A stretch of DNA of 64,000 nt from Paractinoplanes ovalisporus (GTDB lineage: Bacteria > Actinomycetota > Actinomycetes > Mycobacteriales > Micromonosporaceae), in NCBI RefSeq assembly GCF_016834655.1, contig NZ_JAENHP010000023.1, positions 105,893-169,892 of the forward strand, written 5' to 3'. Shown here piece after piece: positions 39,258-48,427 of this stretch (position 1 is its first letter; each line of letters starts with the position of its first letter). The translations under genes and the position numbers were made by a program. The notes below the pieces were generated by a model. The model saw nothing but the letters and a program-made list of their open reading frames with translations, had not been told where the DNA came from and searched no databases.

Positions 39258-39828
39258 GAGGGTTCAGCTCCGGAACGTCGAGATCGAGATCGTCGGCCAC
39301 ATCGTCGACGGGCACGACGCGTACGGGACGGCTCTTGAGATACCCCCGGGCGCCCTGATCACCCACCGCCGAGGCGATCACGCCCACCCAGTGCGCACGG
39401 CCGAGCAGCACCGGATGCCCGCGCCGGCCGCCGTAACCGCCCATCACCAGCGCGTCCGGGTCGGCGTGCTCGACCACGCGCCGCACCGCCTCGGCCGTGA
39501 TGCCCGGCATGTCCACCAGCAGGATCACCGCCGCGTCGACCGGCTCCGGTTCCGCGATGAGCGCCCGCAGCCCCGCCCGCAGCGACGACCCCATGCCGGT
39601 CGCCCATTCCTCGTTGACCACGACGCGCGGCAGATCGGGGGCTTCGGCGGTCACGCGCTGCGCTTCCGCCCCGAGCACGACGACGTTCGGTGAGGTGCCG
39701 GCCTCACGCAGGGTGTCGGCGGCCCGCTGCACAAGCAGGCGGTCCGGGTAGCGGATCAGCGCCTTGGGCAGCCCGTACCGGCGGCCCGCTCCCCCCGCGA
39801 GCACGACTCCCGCCGTGATCCATGCCAT
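39250..39828 (-). CDS. MobA-like nucleotidyltransferase (MocA type)
   Basis: The 192-residue protein has the MobA/GT-A-like motif VVLAGGAGRRYGLPKALI at 8-25, VVLGAEAQRV, ATGMGSSLRAGLRAL, ILLVDMPGIT near 102-111 (metal-binding Asp) and RRGHPVLLGRAHW. This set matches MocA-type CTP/GTP:molybdopterin transferases that make the cytosine dinucleotide form used by xanthine dehydrogenase-family enzymes. It forms an operon with the XdhC gene, which supports that role. Start ATG 39828. Confidence 0.88.
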   Translation of the reverse strand: MAWITAGVVLAGGAGRRYGLPKALIRYPDRLLVQRAADTLREAGTSPNVVVLGAEAQRVTAEAPDLPRVVVNEEWATGMGSSLRAGLRALIAEPEPVDAAVILLVDMPGITAEAVRRVVEHADPDALVMGGYGGRRGHPVLLGRAHWVGVIASAVGDQGARGYLKSRPVRVVPVDDVADDLDLDVPELNPHA

Positions 39829-39957
39829 AGATCGAGCGTAGTCCGCCGCGCCGCTCCCGCCCCGCCGTGATCAACAACCAGAGCAAACGACAAATTGCCC
39901 CGTACGCCGTACCGACCGCTCTTCGCTTTTACTCCGGCGCTCTTTGCTCCCGCGGGC

Positions 39958-40926
39958 TCAGAATGCCTGTCCGCCCACGTCGGCTTGGCCGTTGGCGACC
40001 ATCCATGTCAGTGAGCCGTGCAGAGCTTCCAGCGAGGTGTAGCGAGGGGCGTAGCCAAGAACCGAACGGGCCCGCTCGATGCTCGCCGAGATCCCGCGCT
40101 CGATGTGCTCACGGGTGACGGCGGCATGCTCGGCCCCCGCCCGCTCCTCGAACTCAGGCCAGTCGACCAGCTCGAGTTCAGCCCGGCGCCCGAACCAGGC
40201 AGCCACGCCAGTCGCCAGCCCCCGGCTGGTCATGGCCTGCTCGGCAACCACGTGAAAGCTGGACCCGATCGCAGCCGGCCGGGTGATCGCCCGCTCGAAG
40301 GCCTGGGCCACGTCATCAGCGTGCACATGGTTGAGCACACCCATCCCGAGCGCAGGCAACGCCACCGGTTCCCCCACCGCGAGTCGCCGCCACACATCGG
40401 CATCCATGTTGCCGGCCGGATTGATCGCCCGCCGCCCCGGACCACTGATATGCCCCGGGTGCAGCACCACGCTAGGCACTCCCCCGCTCAGCGTCTCCCG
40501 GTGCAGCAACGCCTCAACGGCCGCCTTGCCAAGCCCGTAATCCCCGTACGGCGTGCGCGGTTCGTCCTCGGTCAGCGGCACCCGCAACGCCGGCCCATGA
40601 ACCCAGATGCTGCCGCAGTGCAAAAGCAACGGCCGGCTCGGGCGCAGCGCATCCACCAGTTGGCGAGCCGAGTCGGGCGTGAAGCAGATCAGATCGACCA
40701 CAACATCGGGCCGCAGGTCCGCTATCCGCCCGGCAAACGTCCCGGCGGCATCCTCATCCTTGCGATCGGCGACAACCCGCTCAACCGCACCCCATTCAGG
40801 CCGTTCCTGGTGGGCCGTACGCTCCCCACGGCTGACCGCCACCACTTCATGCCCGGCCCGCACCAGCCGGGGAACCAGATAGCTGCCGGTGTGCCCGGTA
40901 GCCCCGATCACCACAACACGACTCAT
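39958..40926 (-). CDS. NAD-dependent epimerase/dehydratase family protein (SDR)
   Basis: From ATG 40926 there are 322 residues. The frame is open for another 99 codons upstream but only this start gives the N-terminal motif VVVIGATGHTGSYLVPRLVR (GxxGxxG). An NAD(P)-binding extended or atypical SDR follows, with VVADRKDE, VVVDLICFTPDSARQLVDAL, a Y-x-x-x-K-type YGDYGLGKAAVE near 148, and HPGHISGPGRRAINPAG. Substrate is probably a nucleotide sugar or a small carbonyl compound. There is no operon partner. Confidence 0.85.
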   Translation of the reverse strand: MSRVVVIGATGHTGSYLVPRLVRAGHEVVAVSRGERTAHQERPEWGAVERVVADRKDEDAAGTFAGRIADLRPDVVVDLICFTPDSARQLVDALRPSRPLLLHCGSIWVHGPALRVPLTEDEPRTPYGDYGLGKAAVEALLHRETLSGGVPSVVLHPGHISGPGRRAINPAGNMDADVWRRLAVGEPVALPALGMGVLNHVHADDVAQAFERAITRPAAIGSSFHVVAEQAMTSRGLATGVAAWFGRRAELELVDWPEFEERAGAEHAAVTREHIERGISASIERARSVLGYAPRYTSLEALHGSLTWMVANGQADVGGQAF

Positions 40927-41177
40927 CCCGGCACCTCGTCCCACCCAGTTCCCAGCGAAGACGCGAGCGTAGTCCCGCAAGTCAGCCGATTCGATCGCAA
41001 CGCACGAAACGCCACCAGACAGTGCAGCCCAGCGGCCCGTCGACGCGGCCCGACAGGAGTGACTTGGTCCAGTCCTCAACGGCAGTACAGAGTTGTCCGA
41101 CGGCGAGAACTTCGTATGGCCGGAGGCATCGCTGTTGAAACGACAGCGGCGAATGTCTACGATCCGGCTGATCACTC

Positions 41178-41291
41178 CGGGCCGTCCTCCTGCTGCCGCG
41201 GCACAACGATGGACTCCCCGCACGGCGCCGGGACGGCACGTTCAGCGATCGGCCACTTATCGGCGGCTACGAGCACGCCGGTCTCTACTGA
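41178..41291 (+). pseudogene. 3' remnant of a second FG-GAP exoprotein gene
   Basis: The last 20 codons before TGA 41289-41291 read RDGTFSDRPLIGGYEHAGLY, against the end of the intact gene, GTFGDRAQYGSGYQQYSGLY. A 14-bp stretch (GGTCTCTACTGATC) is identical at both ends, 41280-41293 and 44313-44326. Upstream the frame breaks. The rest of the 380-bp stretch 40927-41306 shows no supported gene. Confidence 0.7.
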
Positions 41292-41306
41292 TCACGGGGA
41301 AAAGTC

Positions 41307-44300
41307 ATGCGAAGAACTCTCGCGGCTACCGTCGGCGGCCTGGTCGCCGCCGTCGGACTGGTCGCACCCGGCATCGCCCAGGCGGCCGAGCCGCCGTCCG
41401 AGGTGAGGGTGATCCCGGCTCCGTCCTATCCGGTCTATCCGACCGACCGGATCGCCTTCGCCGGTGAGACCGGCTTCCTGCACCAGCGCGCCGCGAACCG
41501 GCCGTGGGTGTGGACCACCTACGCCGATCGGCAGACCACACCGGTCACCAGCCTCCCGAACACGTTCTCGGCCACGCCGGCCGGCGGCGACACCATGGTG
41601 TTTCTCGGCGGAGTGCCCAGCCACCCGGCCACCTCGACGACCCAGCCGGCGCTGAACCTGGCCACCAACACCTGGCGGGACGTGCCGGTGAGCAGCAACG
41701 TGCAGCTCACCCGGCTGCTGGGCAACTCGGCGGCGGTGGCGATCTCCTCCGGCACTCCGCCCACGGCCGAGCTGCGCCGGATCGCCGCGGACGGGTCGTG
41801 GACGTCCGCACCGATCACCGGCGTCCCGACGGGCACGACCGGACTCACCATCGTGGCCGGTGACGACACCGGCGCCGTGCTGCGGGTCGTCCATCCCGAC
41901 GGTCCCCGGTACGGCCTGGTGGACGCGGCCGCCGGCCGGATGGCCCTGCTGCCCGCCGGTGTGCTGCCGGCCAACGTGACCACGCTGACCAAGGACCGGA
42001 TCGGCCTGTTCACCAGCACCTCGGCGCAGAGCCTGTCGCGCGCCGCGGTGCTGGACGGCACCGCGACCGTTCCGGGGACCATCGAGTTCCTGACCACGGT
42101 TCCGCTGGGTCTGGCCCGGCTGGCCGGTGACGACGTCATCGTGACGCCGAGCACCGGAGCCACGAACAAGACCGTGCTGCGCTACTCGGTCGGCAGTAGC
42201 ACCCCGGTGCAGGTCGTGCCCCGGGGCGAGTCGGCCAGCGCGCAGGCGCCGGACGGCGTGCTGTTCGTCGGCGGCACCGATATCGGTGACTACGCGGTCC
42301 GCAAGGTCACCGCGTCCGACCAGTCGGTGGTTCTGCCGCTGGTCGCCCCGCTGGTCAACGCCGGCGTGACGCTCGCTTCGGGCGTCGTGCGGCACACGGT
42401 GGCGATGCCCCTGCCGAGCGAGAAGCCCGAGTACCGGCACTTCGCCGAGCAGATCGGGCCCGGTGAGCCGACGACCGGTTCTCCGGTGGCCGACGGCGCG
42501 CTCGTCAACCCGACGCCCTGCCAGACCGACGCGGTCTGCGTCCGGATGATCGACGGCGCGGACACCGGTTCGGCCTACCTGGACGGCATCACCACGGGCG
42601 ACTTCGTCACGACGGCGTACCTGCGGTCGTCGCCGACTGGTGGCGCCACGATCAACATCCGGAGCGACGCCAAGCTCGTCGACGCCTCGCCGACCCACCG
42701 GCTGCTCAGCTTCGGCAACTACCAGTTGGCGTACCGCACCGACGGAAGCAGCATCCAGCTCACCGGCGCCCCGGCCTCCGCCCTGTGGTTCGACACGCTG
42801 TGGCGGGCCAACGCGACCGGTCAGATCGAGAACTGGAACCTGCGCGCCGACACCCCGAGCGCCGGTCCGCAGCCGATCACCACCGGTTCGAGCTGCACCA
42901 AGACCGAGGTGCAGGCGACCGGCAAGCACCTGTACTGGACCTGCGGGGCGAACGGGCCGGCCGGTGTCGTGGAGATCGACGGCGGCAAGCGCATCGACGT
43001 GCCCGCCGGGCAGTACCTGCTGGGCGACAACTTCCTGGTGCGGCACGACGCCAACGGTGCCCTGGTGCGACTCGACCTCACCGGCGGCACGCTCGGCGAG
43101 CCGGCTACGCTGGCCACGTTCGCCCGGGGTGAGCTGACCGACGACCGCAACATCACCTGGGCCGTCGACAAGTTCGGCGGCAACGTCGCGTGGGTCGACG
43201 CCGACAACGCCGTGCACATCGTCGACCCCGGTGTCACCACCTCGGCGCCGGCGGCCGGCTCCGTCTCGGCCAGCAGCGAGACCGACCTGCCGGGCAACTT
43301 CCTGGTGATCGCGAAGCTGACCCGCCCGGTCACCGCCACGCGGCTCACCATCACCCAGGTGCGTTCCGATTCCGTCGTCGCGCGCCTCAGCGGCGGTGCG
43401 GCCCGGGTGACCACGACCTATCAGTGGAACGGCCAGGTGAACGGCAAGCCGGCCGTTCAGGGCACCTACCGGTGGTCGTTGGCGGCCACGGCCGACGGTC
43501 GCGAGGTCACGGTGGCCAACGGGACCACCTACATCGACTGCGGCGGAACGCCCACCCTGCACAGCTATGACTGCACCGGTCAGCCCACCATCCTCGGGCT
43601 GACCAGCGCGAGCACCGGCCAGGGCCGCTGGCTGCTCACCCGGGTCGGCGGCACGGTCGTGGCCAACGGCCCGGCCGAGGCGCTGTCCGGGCTGTCCGGG
43701 CTCGTGCCGTTCGGCGACATCAACGGCGACAACCGCAACGACCTGCTGATCCGTCGGTCCGACGGCTCGATGCGGGCCTACTTCGGCCGGGACGCGCTGC
43801 CGTTCAGCGGCGCGCAGTCGATCGCCATCTCGGGCAACTGGAACTCGTACGACGCTCTGATCCACACCGGTGACCTCAACGGCGACGGCTTCGCCGACCT
43901 CATCGCCCGCGACCGGGCGAGCGGCGCGCTGTTCGTCTTCGGGGGCACCGCCGAGGGCGACCTGTCCGGCTCGGTCAAGATCGCGGGTGGCTACAAGGGC
44001 TACAGCCGCTTCGTCGGCAACGGCGACATCAACGGCGACGGCAAGGCCGACCTGATGATGCAGCTCGACTCCAACAGCACCATGTACGCCCTGTACGGCA
44101 ACGGCGACGGCACCTTCCAGTCCGGTCTCAAGATCGTCGGCACCGGCTGGCTCGGCTACAGCACCGTCATCGGCGCCGGTGACCTCAACGAGGACGGGAA
44201 GAACGACCTGGTCCTCCGCGACACCGCCGGCAACCTGTTCCGGCGCCTGGGCACCGGTCAGGGCACGTTCGGCGACCGGGCCCAGTACGGCTCCGGTTAC

Positions 44301-44324
44301 CAGCAGTACTCGGGTCTCTACTGA
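41307..44324 (+). CDS. Secreted FG-GAP/VCBS-repeat exoprotein
   Basis: A 1005-residue exported protein from ATG 41307 with GGGGAAAA upstream. The signal peptide (1-26) ends QAAEPP. Residues about 30-780 are beta-rich with no named domain; they include repeated short motifs and a proline-poor propeller-like pattern. Four FG-GAP units follow near the end: FGDINGDNRNDLLI, TGDLNGDGFADLIA, NGDINGDGKADLMM and AGDLNEDGKNDLVL, each with the calcium-binding D-x-N-x-D-x-x-x-D pattern. They are typical of integrin-like beta propellers and bacterial surface or lectin-like proteins. No anchor is seen, so it is probably released. A truncated paralogue lies just upstream. Confidence 0.85.
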   Translation: MRRTLAATVGGLVAAVGLVAPGIAQAAEPPSEVRVIPAPSYPVYPTDRIAFAGETGFLHQRAANRPWVWTTYADRQTTPVTSLPNTFSATPAGGDTMVFLGGVPSHPATSTTQPALNLATNTWRDVPVSSNVQLTRLLGNSAAVAISSGTPPTAELRRIAADGSWTSAPITGVPTGTTGLTIVAGDDTGAVLRVVHPDGPRYGLVDAAAGRMALLPAGVLPANVTTLTKDRIGLFTSTSAQSLSRAAVLDGTATVPGTIEFLTTVPLGLARLAGDDVIVTPSTGATNKTVLRYSVGSSTPVQVVPRGESASAQAPDGVLFVGGTDIGDYAVRKVTASDQSVVLPLVAPLVNAGVTLASGVVRHTVAMPLPSEKPEYRHFAEQIGPGEPTTGSPVADGALVNPTPCQTDAVCVRMIDGADTGSAYLDGITTGDFVTTAYLRSSPTGGATINIRSDAKLVDASPTHRLLSFGNYQLAYRTDGSSIQLTGAPASALWFDTLWRANATGQIENWNLRADTPSAGPQPITTGSSCTKTEVQATGKHLYWTCGANGPAGVVEIDGGKRIDVPAGQYLLGDNFLVRHDANGALVRLDLTGGTLGEPATLATFARGELTDDRNITWAVDKFGGNVAWVDADNAVHIVDPGVTTSAPAAGSVSASSETDLPGNFLVIAKLTRPVTATRLTITQVRSDSVVARLSGGAARVTTTYQWNGQVNGKPAVQGTYRWSLAATADGREVTVANGTTYIDCGGTPTLHSYDCTGQPTILGLTSASTGQGRWLLTRVGGTVVANGPAEALSGLSGLVPFGDINGDNRNDLLIRRSDGSMRAYFGRDALPFSGAQSIAISGNWNSYDALIHTGDLNGDGFADLIARDRASGALFVFGGTAEGDLSGSVKIAGGYKGYSRFVGNGDINGDGKADLMMQLDSNSTMYALYGNGDGTFQSGLKIVGTGWLGYSTVIGAGDLNEDGKNDLVLRDTAGNLFRRLGTGQGTFGDRAQYGSGYQQYSGLY

Positions 44325-44330
44325 TCCATC

Positions 44331-44382
44331 GGCGGCGCAGGGCGACGACGGCGATGTCGCCGGCCTGTTGCCCTGTGCCGCC
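44331..44382 (+). terminator. Hairpin after the FG-GAP gene
   Basis: GGCGGCGCAGGGC (44331-44343) pairs with GCCCTGTGCCGCC (44370-44382), one G-T pair, enclosing a second small hairpin. It lies 7 bases past the stop. There is no clear T-run. Confidence 0.55.
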
Positions 44383-44561
44383 GAGCAGCACCATCAGGCG
44401 CCGGCAGAACGCACTGTCATCGGCAGATCCGGACGCCTCCCACTGAAGCCCCGAGGCGTTCGGTGGCCTTGCGGCGATCTCAACCAGTGAAACTTCGGGT
44501 TCCGGAATCTCCTGTGTAGACGCGTCGCCGAGACGGTAAGCCGATTGCCGGACGGCGGCGC

Positions 44562-45812
44562 TCAGTCCGGATCTGCCGGGCTCTCTGCGGGCTCAATCTC
44601 CGGCAGTTGCTGGTCGGTGTCGGCGACCTGGGTCAGCTTGGCCGTGAGCGGCGCGAACAACGACGACGTCATCGCTTTGTCGGCCAGGCTCCGCAGCGTC
44701 AGGCCGAGGCGCGTCTGCGGGTATGCGAAGCGCTCGATTCCCGGTGGCAGCTTCTGCACGTCGTCCACCAAGGGGCGCATCCATTTTTCGTGCGCGATGA
44801 GCGCGCTCTCCATGTCCCGCGGCTGTTGTGCGAGATACGCAGCGAGCACGTAACCGCTGGTGAGGGCCAGCGAAGCGCCCCCGCCGCCCATCGGGGTCAC
44901 GCACCACGCCGCGTCACCGGCCAGCACGACCCGGCCTCGGTGCCACGTCTTCATGCGGATCTGGGTCAGGTGGTCGATGTAGACGTCGTCGGAGGTGTCG
45001 AACCCGTCCAGGACGCGTGGTGCCTCCCAGCCGGCGTCGGCGTAGCGCTTCCGCACCTCGGCCAAGGCTTCCGCCCGGTCGAGACTCGTGAGGTCGGCGC
45101 CACGGGCGTAGGACAGGATTGCGCGGGTGGTGCCGTGGTTGTCGGGGCGCAGGTGGATCTGGCGGCCGCCGACCGTGTTGTACCAGCGCCAGCGATCGTC
45201 GTCCGATGGCGTACGGGGAATGGTTCCGAAGACCATCGTGATGCCGAGCTCGTTACGCTCGACCTCGTCGCCGAAGAGGCGATCGCGGGTGGTGGAACGC
45301 ACGCCCTCGGCGATGACCAGCAGGTCCGCGTGCAGGGTGTGGCCGGTCGAAGTGGTGACGAACAGGTCTGCGCCGGTCGAGGCGGTGACAGCGTCGCCGG
45401 TCGAAGGCGTGACGGTGCGGTCGTCCACCCCGTCGATGGTTTCGCCGTAGCGGAGGTCCACACCCTCGGGCAGGTGGTCGAGGATCGTCCGGGCGAAGTC
45501 GCCCCGCAGCACCTCCAGCTCGGCTGTGGCACCGTCGGGACCGTCCGAAGGCAGCTCGGCCCGCACGTCGCCGGACTCGTCGACCAGCACCGTTCCGGTT
45601 TCCGTGGTGTTCTGCGCCTTGACCGCGTCGAACAAGCCCATCCGGGTCAGGACCTCGCGAGCCACGCCCCGCACGTCGACGTTCTGACCGCCGTCGCGGA
45701 AGGACGGCGCTCGCTCGATCACCGTCACCTCCCAGCCCGTGCGGCGGAGCCAGAACGCGGCCGAGAGACCGGCGATGCTGGCCCCGGAGACAACTGCGTG
45801 TCGTGAAGTCAT
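44562..45812 (-). CDS. FAD-dependent aromatic monooxygenase
   Basis: The gene starts at ATG 45812, whose ATGA overlaps the sigma factor stop, giving 416 residues. It is a group A flavin hydroxylase: FAD-binding GASIAGLSAAFWLRRTGWEV at about 9-28, LVIAEGVRSTTR near 166, and the second FAD motif GRVVLAGDAAWCVTPMGGGG near 299. It resembles TetX-like and polyketide hydroxylases; substrate is unknown. The last gene in a YciI/ECF42/monooxygenase operon, where it may be the effector enzyme. A short stretch near residues 130-150 (TPSTGDAVTASTGADLF) is locally repetitive. Confidence 0.88.
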   Translation of the reverse strand: MTSRHAVVSGASIAGLSAAFWLRRTGWEVTVIERAPSFRDGGQNVDVRGVAREVLTRMGLFDAVKAQNTTETGTVLVDESGDVRAELPSDGPDGATAELEVLRGDFARTILDHLPEGVDLRYGETIDGVDDRTVTPSTGDAVTASTGADLFVTTSTGHTLHADLLVIAEGVRSTTRDRLFGDEVERNELGITMVFGTIPRTPSDDDRWRWYNTVGGRQIHLRPDNHGTTRAILSYARGADLTSLDRAEALAEVRKRYADAGWEAPRVLDGFDTSDDVYIDHLTQIRMKTWHRGRVVLAGDAAWCVTPMGGGGASLALTSGYVLAAYLAQQPRDMESALIAHEKWMRPLVDDVQKLPPGIERFAYPQTRLGLTLRSLADKAMTSSLFAPLTAKLTQVADTDQQLPEIEPAESPADPD

Positions 45813-47035
45813 GAACTGTTGCGCCTCTCCAGCCGGGACGTGAGGAACTGCCGCTCGACCTCGTTGTCGGTCAACGCCAGCGCCTCCTCGTACCCGGCGT
45901 CGGCCTCGTCCACGCGGCCCAGGCGGCGCAGGAAATCGGCCCGGGCGGCGGCCAGGTAGGGGTAGGTGGCCAGGGCCGGCTCGGCGGTCAGCAGGTCCAG
46001 CGCGGCCAGGCCCGCCGCTGGGCCGTCGCGGAAGCCGAGCGCCACCGCCCGGTTGAGGGCCACCACCGGAGAGTTGCCGGTCAGGCGGGCCAGAACCGCG
46101 TAGAGGCGGACGATCTCGTCCCAGTCGGTCCGCTCCCACGACGGGGACTCGGCGTGCACGGCGGCGATCGCGGCCTCCACCGAGAACCGTGACGGCGGGT
46201 GCCGGCGCAGCGAGTCGGTCAGCAGGGCCACACCCTCCGCGATCTGGGTGTGGTTCCAGAGCGTGCGGTCCTGGTCGGGCAGCAGCATCAGGCGGCCGTC
46301 GGGGGCGGTACGGGCGGCCGACCGCGCGTCGTTCACCAGCAGCAGCGCCAGCAGGGCCGTGACCGGGGCCGCGGCCGGCATGAGCAGGTGCAGCGTGCGG
46401 GCCAGGTGGATCGCGCCCGCGGTGAGGTCGGTGCGCAGCAGGGCCGGGCCGACCGGCGCCGTGTGACCGGTCGTGAACAGCAGGTGCACCACCTCGAGCA
46501 CCGGTTCCAGGCGCTCGGCCAGAGCCTCCGGCGGCGGGACCGCGTACGGGATCCGGGCCGTGGCGATCTTCCGTTTGGCTCGGGTCAGGCGGGCCGCCAT
46601 GGTCGGCTCGGAGACCAGGAACGCGCGCGCCACCTCGGCCGCCGACAGGCCGCAGACCAGCCGCGCGGTCAGGGCCACCTGGTTGTCGCGGGACAGGGCC
46701 GGATGGCAGCAGGTGAAGATCAGCCGGAGCCGGTCGTCGTCCCACGGGTCGCCGGGCGTGGCCGCCGGAGGGATCACGAGCAGGGGCAGGCGACGCCGCA
46801 GCGCCGCCTCCCGCCGTACGAGATCGAGGGCCCGGTTGCGCGCCACCCGGGTGAGCCAGGCCCCGGGGCGCGCCGGCACGCCGTCCCGGGGCCAGGTCGA
46901 AAGGGCCTGCGCGTACGCATCCTGGGTGCACTCCTCGGCCAGGTCCAGATCGCGCGTGACCTGGGCCGTGGTCGCCAGCACCTGCGCCCAGTCGCGGCGG
47001 TGGGCGTCGGCGAGGGCCTCGGAGACCGCGGTCAC
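45809..47035 (-). CDS. ECF42-group sigma factor with C-terminal extension
   Basis: From GTG 47035 (GTGA overlapping the YciI stop) the protein has 408 residues. It has sigma region 2 (about 10-75, with LDLAEECTQDAYAQALSTW) and region 4 (about 110-165, with VALTARLVCGLSAAEVARAFLVSE). A C-terminal extension of about 240 residues (with WDEIVRLYAVLARLTGNSPV and helical-repeat-like ARADFLRRLGRVDEADAGYEEAL) distinguishes the ECF42 group, where the extension replaces an anti-sigma factor. ECF42 genes are typically next to a YciI-like DGPF gene, as here. The regulated targets are probably the operon itself. Confidence 0.9.
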   Translation of the reverse strand: MTAVSEALADAHRRDWAQVLATTAQVTRDLDLAEECTQDAYAQALSTWPRDGVPARPGAWLTRVARNRALDLVRREAALRRRLPLLVIPPAATPGDPWDDDRLRLIFTCCHPALSRDNQVALTARLVCGLSAAEVARAFLVSEPTMAARLTRAKRKIATARIPYAVPPPEALAERLEPVLEVVHLLFTTGHTAPVGPALLRTDLTAGAIHLARTLHLLMPAAAPVTALLALLLVNDARSAARTAPDGRLMLLPDQDRTLWNHTQIAEGVALLTDSLRRHPPSRFSVEAAIAAVHAESPSWERTDWDEIVRLYAVLARLTGNSPVVALNRAVALGFRDGPAAGLAALDLLTAEPALATYPYLAAARADFLRRLGRVDEADAGYEEALALTDNEVERQFLTSRLERRNSS

Positions 47036-47373
47036 GGGTGATCGACGACCGGGCGGATCTCGACGCCGCTGTGCTCGGCGCGCACCTCGGGGAGCAGCTT
47101 GGCCAGCGCCAGCACCTCGTCCAGGTCGGCCGCCTCGATCATGTAGAACCCGCCCAGCGCCTCCTTGGTCTCGAGGAACGGCCCGTCCGAGGTCGTGGAC
47201 CCGCGCAGCGTGGTGGCGTTCGGCGACGGTTCCAGTTCCTGCCCACCGAGGATCCGGTCGCCGGCCGCCGCGCGGAACTCGGCGTGCGCGGCGTCGTGGG
47301 CCTCGCGCTCCTCGGCGGTCAGCGCCTCCCACCGGGCCGAGTCGCCGTAGATCAGCAGGGTGTACTTCGCCAT
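47032..47373 (-). CDS. YciI-related DGPF-domain protein
   Basis: The 113-residue protein has the family signature: MAKYTLLIYGDSARWEAL at 1-18, then TTSDGPFLETKEALGGFYMI at about 60-79 with the DGPF motif. It is a small ferredoxin-like fold protein of unknown activity that occurs as a partner or target of ECF42 sigma factors. ATG 47373 is the first gene of the operon with the sigma factor and the flavin monooxygenase. Confidence 0.92.
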   Translation of the reverse strand: MAKYTLLIYGDSARWEALTAEEREAHDAAHAEFRAAAGDRILGGQELEPSPNATTLRGSTTSDGPFLETKEALGGFYMIEAADLDEVLALAKLLPEVRAEHSGVEIRPVVDHP

Positions 47374-47445
47374 GGTTCTTCCCCTTCGTCGTGGGTCACT
47401 GTCACCCCACCGACGAACGCCGGGGGCCCCGAATCGACAATCCCG

Positions 47446-48312
47446 CTAGGAAACTGCCGGCTCGATCGTGAGGGTGCCGGAATCGGCGTCCAGCATGGCC
47501 GGGGTGCCGACCGGAATCGCCCCTTGACCGATCGGCACACCGCCCAGAATCGGTACGCCGAGCGGGGCCAGCCGGTCACGCAACACACGGAGCACATCGC
47601 CCGGACCGCACTCCACGTAACGGCCGACCGCCACTCCCCGTACGCCCTGAAGCCGTCCCGTGCGCTGCAGCATGGTGAGCTGGCGGTCGATCTGTTCGAG
47701 TCTCAGCCCGTACGCTTCGAGCAGCAGTATCGCCCCGTGCAGGCTCGGCAGCACCCAGCCCGCGGCGGTCGCGATCTGTTCCTGGTCGCCGCCGAGCAGC
47801 ACCCCGGTCGCCCGGCCGCGCGTGGTCAGCTCGGCCGTGTGCGAGTCGGGGTCGCTGCGCACCACCACCGGCTCGGTCCCGAACGCCACCGCCGGGAACG
47901 AGGAGTCCGGTACGCCGTAGATGCCGGCCAGCCCCGCCCTTTCCCAGAAGGCCAGGTGCAGGATGGTGCACTCGCGGAACCCGACCAGCAGCGTCGGCAG
48001 GTGCGCGGCGGTGGTGAAGTCGAGGTCGTCGGCTATGCGGTGGGCGTCGGTCCCGGCGCCGACGGCGATGATCGCCTTGATCGACAGGTCGCGCAGGGCG
48101 CGGTCGATGTCCTGCACCCGGTCCCCGGTGTCGAGGGCGTCCAAGGCGTGCCGGCCGGCCGACACCTCCAGGCCCAGATTCTTGAGCACCTGTCCGACGC
48201 GTTCGATCTCGGCGCCGTCGGGCGCGCCGGTGGGCGCCACCAGGCGCACGTGGTCGCCGGCGCGCAGTCGCGGCGGCCGGACGACATCGACGTACTCGTA
48301 TGCACTCTGCAC
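47446..48312 (-). CDS. LD-carboxypeptidase (S66) family protein with altered catalytic residues
   Basis: From GTG 48312 there are 288 residues. The S66 fold is clear along the length: LRAGDHVRLVAPTGAP, LDFTTAAHLPTLLVGF, LHLAFWERAGLAGIYG, GVLLGGDQEQI, LHGAILLLEAYGLRLEQID, and GTPAMLDADSG. The key residues of LD-carboxypeptidases and MccF-like peptidases (Ser in GYSD, Glu, His in GFPxGH) are Arg 113 (GFREC), Glu 199 and Gln 263 (PIGQG). The conserved RGGYG loop is also changed to VGAGTD. The protein is thus probably inactive as a peptidase, perhaps a binder of wall peptides or peptide antibiotics. It has no signal peptide. Confidence 0.8.
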   Translation of the reverse strand: MQSAYEYVDVVRPPRLRAGDHVRLVAPTGAPDGAEIERVGQVLKNLGLEVSAGRHALDALDTGDRVQDIDRALRDLSIKAIIAVGAGTDAHRIADDLDFTTAAHLPTLLVGFRECTILHLAFWERAGLAGIYGVPDSSFPAVAFGTEPVVVRSDPDSHTAELTTRGRATGVLLGGDQEQIATAAGWVLPSLHGAILLLEAYGLRLEQIDRQLTMLQRTGRLQGVRGVAVGRYVECGPGDVLRVLRDRLAPLGVPILGGVPIGQGAIPVGTPAMLDADSGTLTIEPAVS

Positions 48313-48427
48313 GCTCGCATTATCGCGTCGCTTTCGCCCGGACGCCTCGGGCGACCGACCGGATCGTTCCGCCTCGGGTCGCGATGGTGTCTGTCCGGGC
48401 CCCGGCCGGACGGCGCACGCTCGGTGT

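Noticed and set aside
40982..41239. 85-residue minus-strand frame as a small gene
   Set aside because: It lies over the plus-strand FG-GAP remnant, has no ribosome binding site I can see, and no recognisable domain.
41292..43865. 857-residue frame on the minus strand
   Set aside because: Antisense shadow of the FG-GAP gene, with shadow-type composition and no start context.
46248..47471. Plus-strand frames over the ECF42/YciI genes
   Set aside because: Antisense shadows of well-identified coupled genes.
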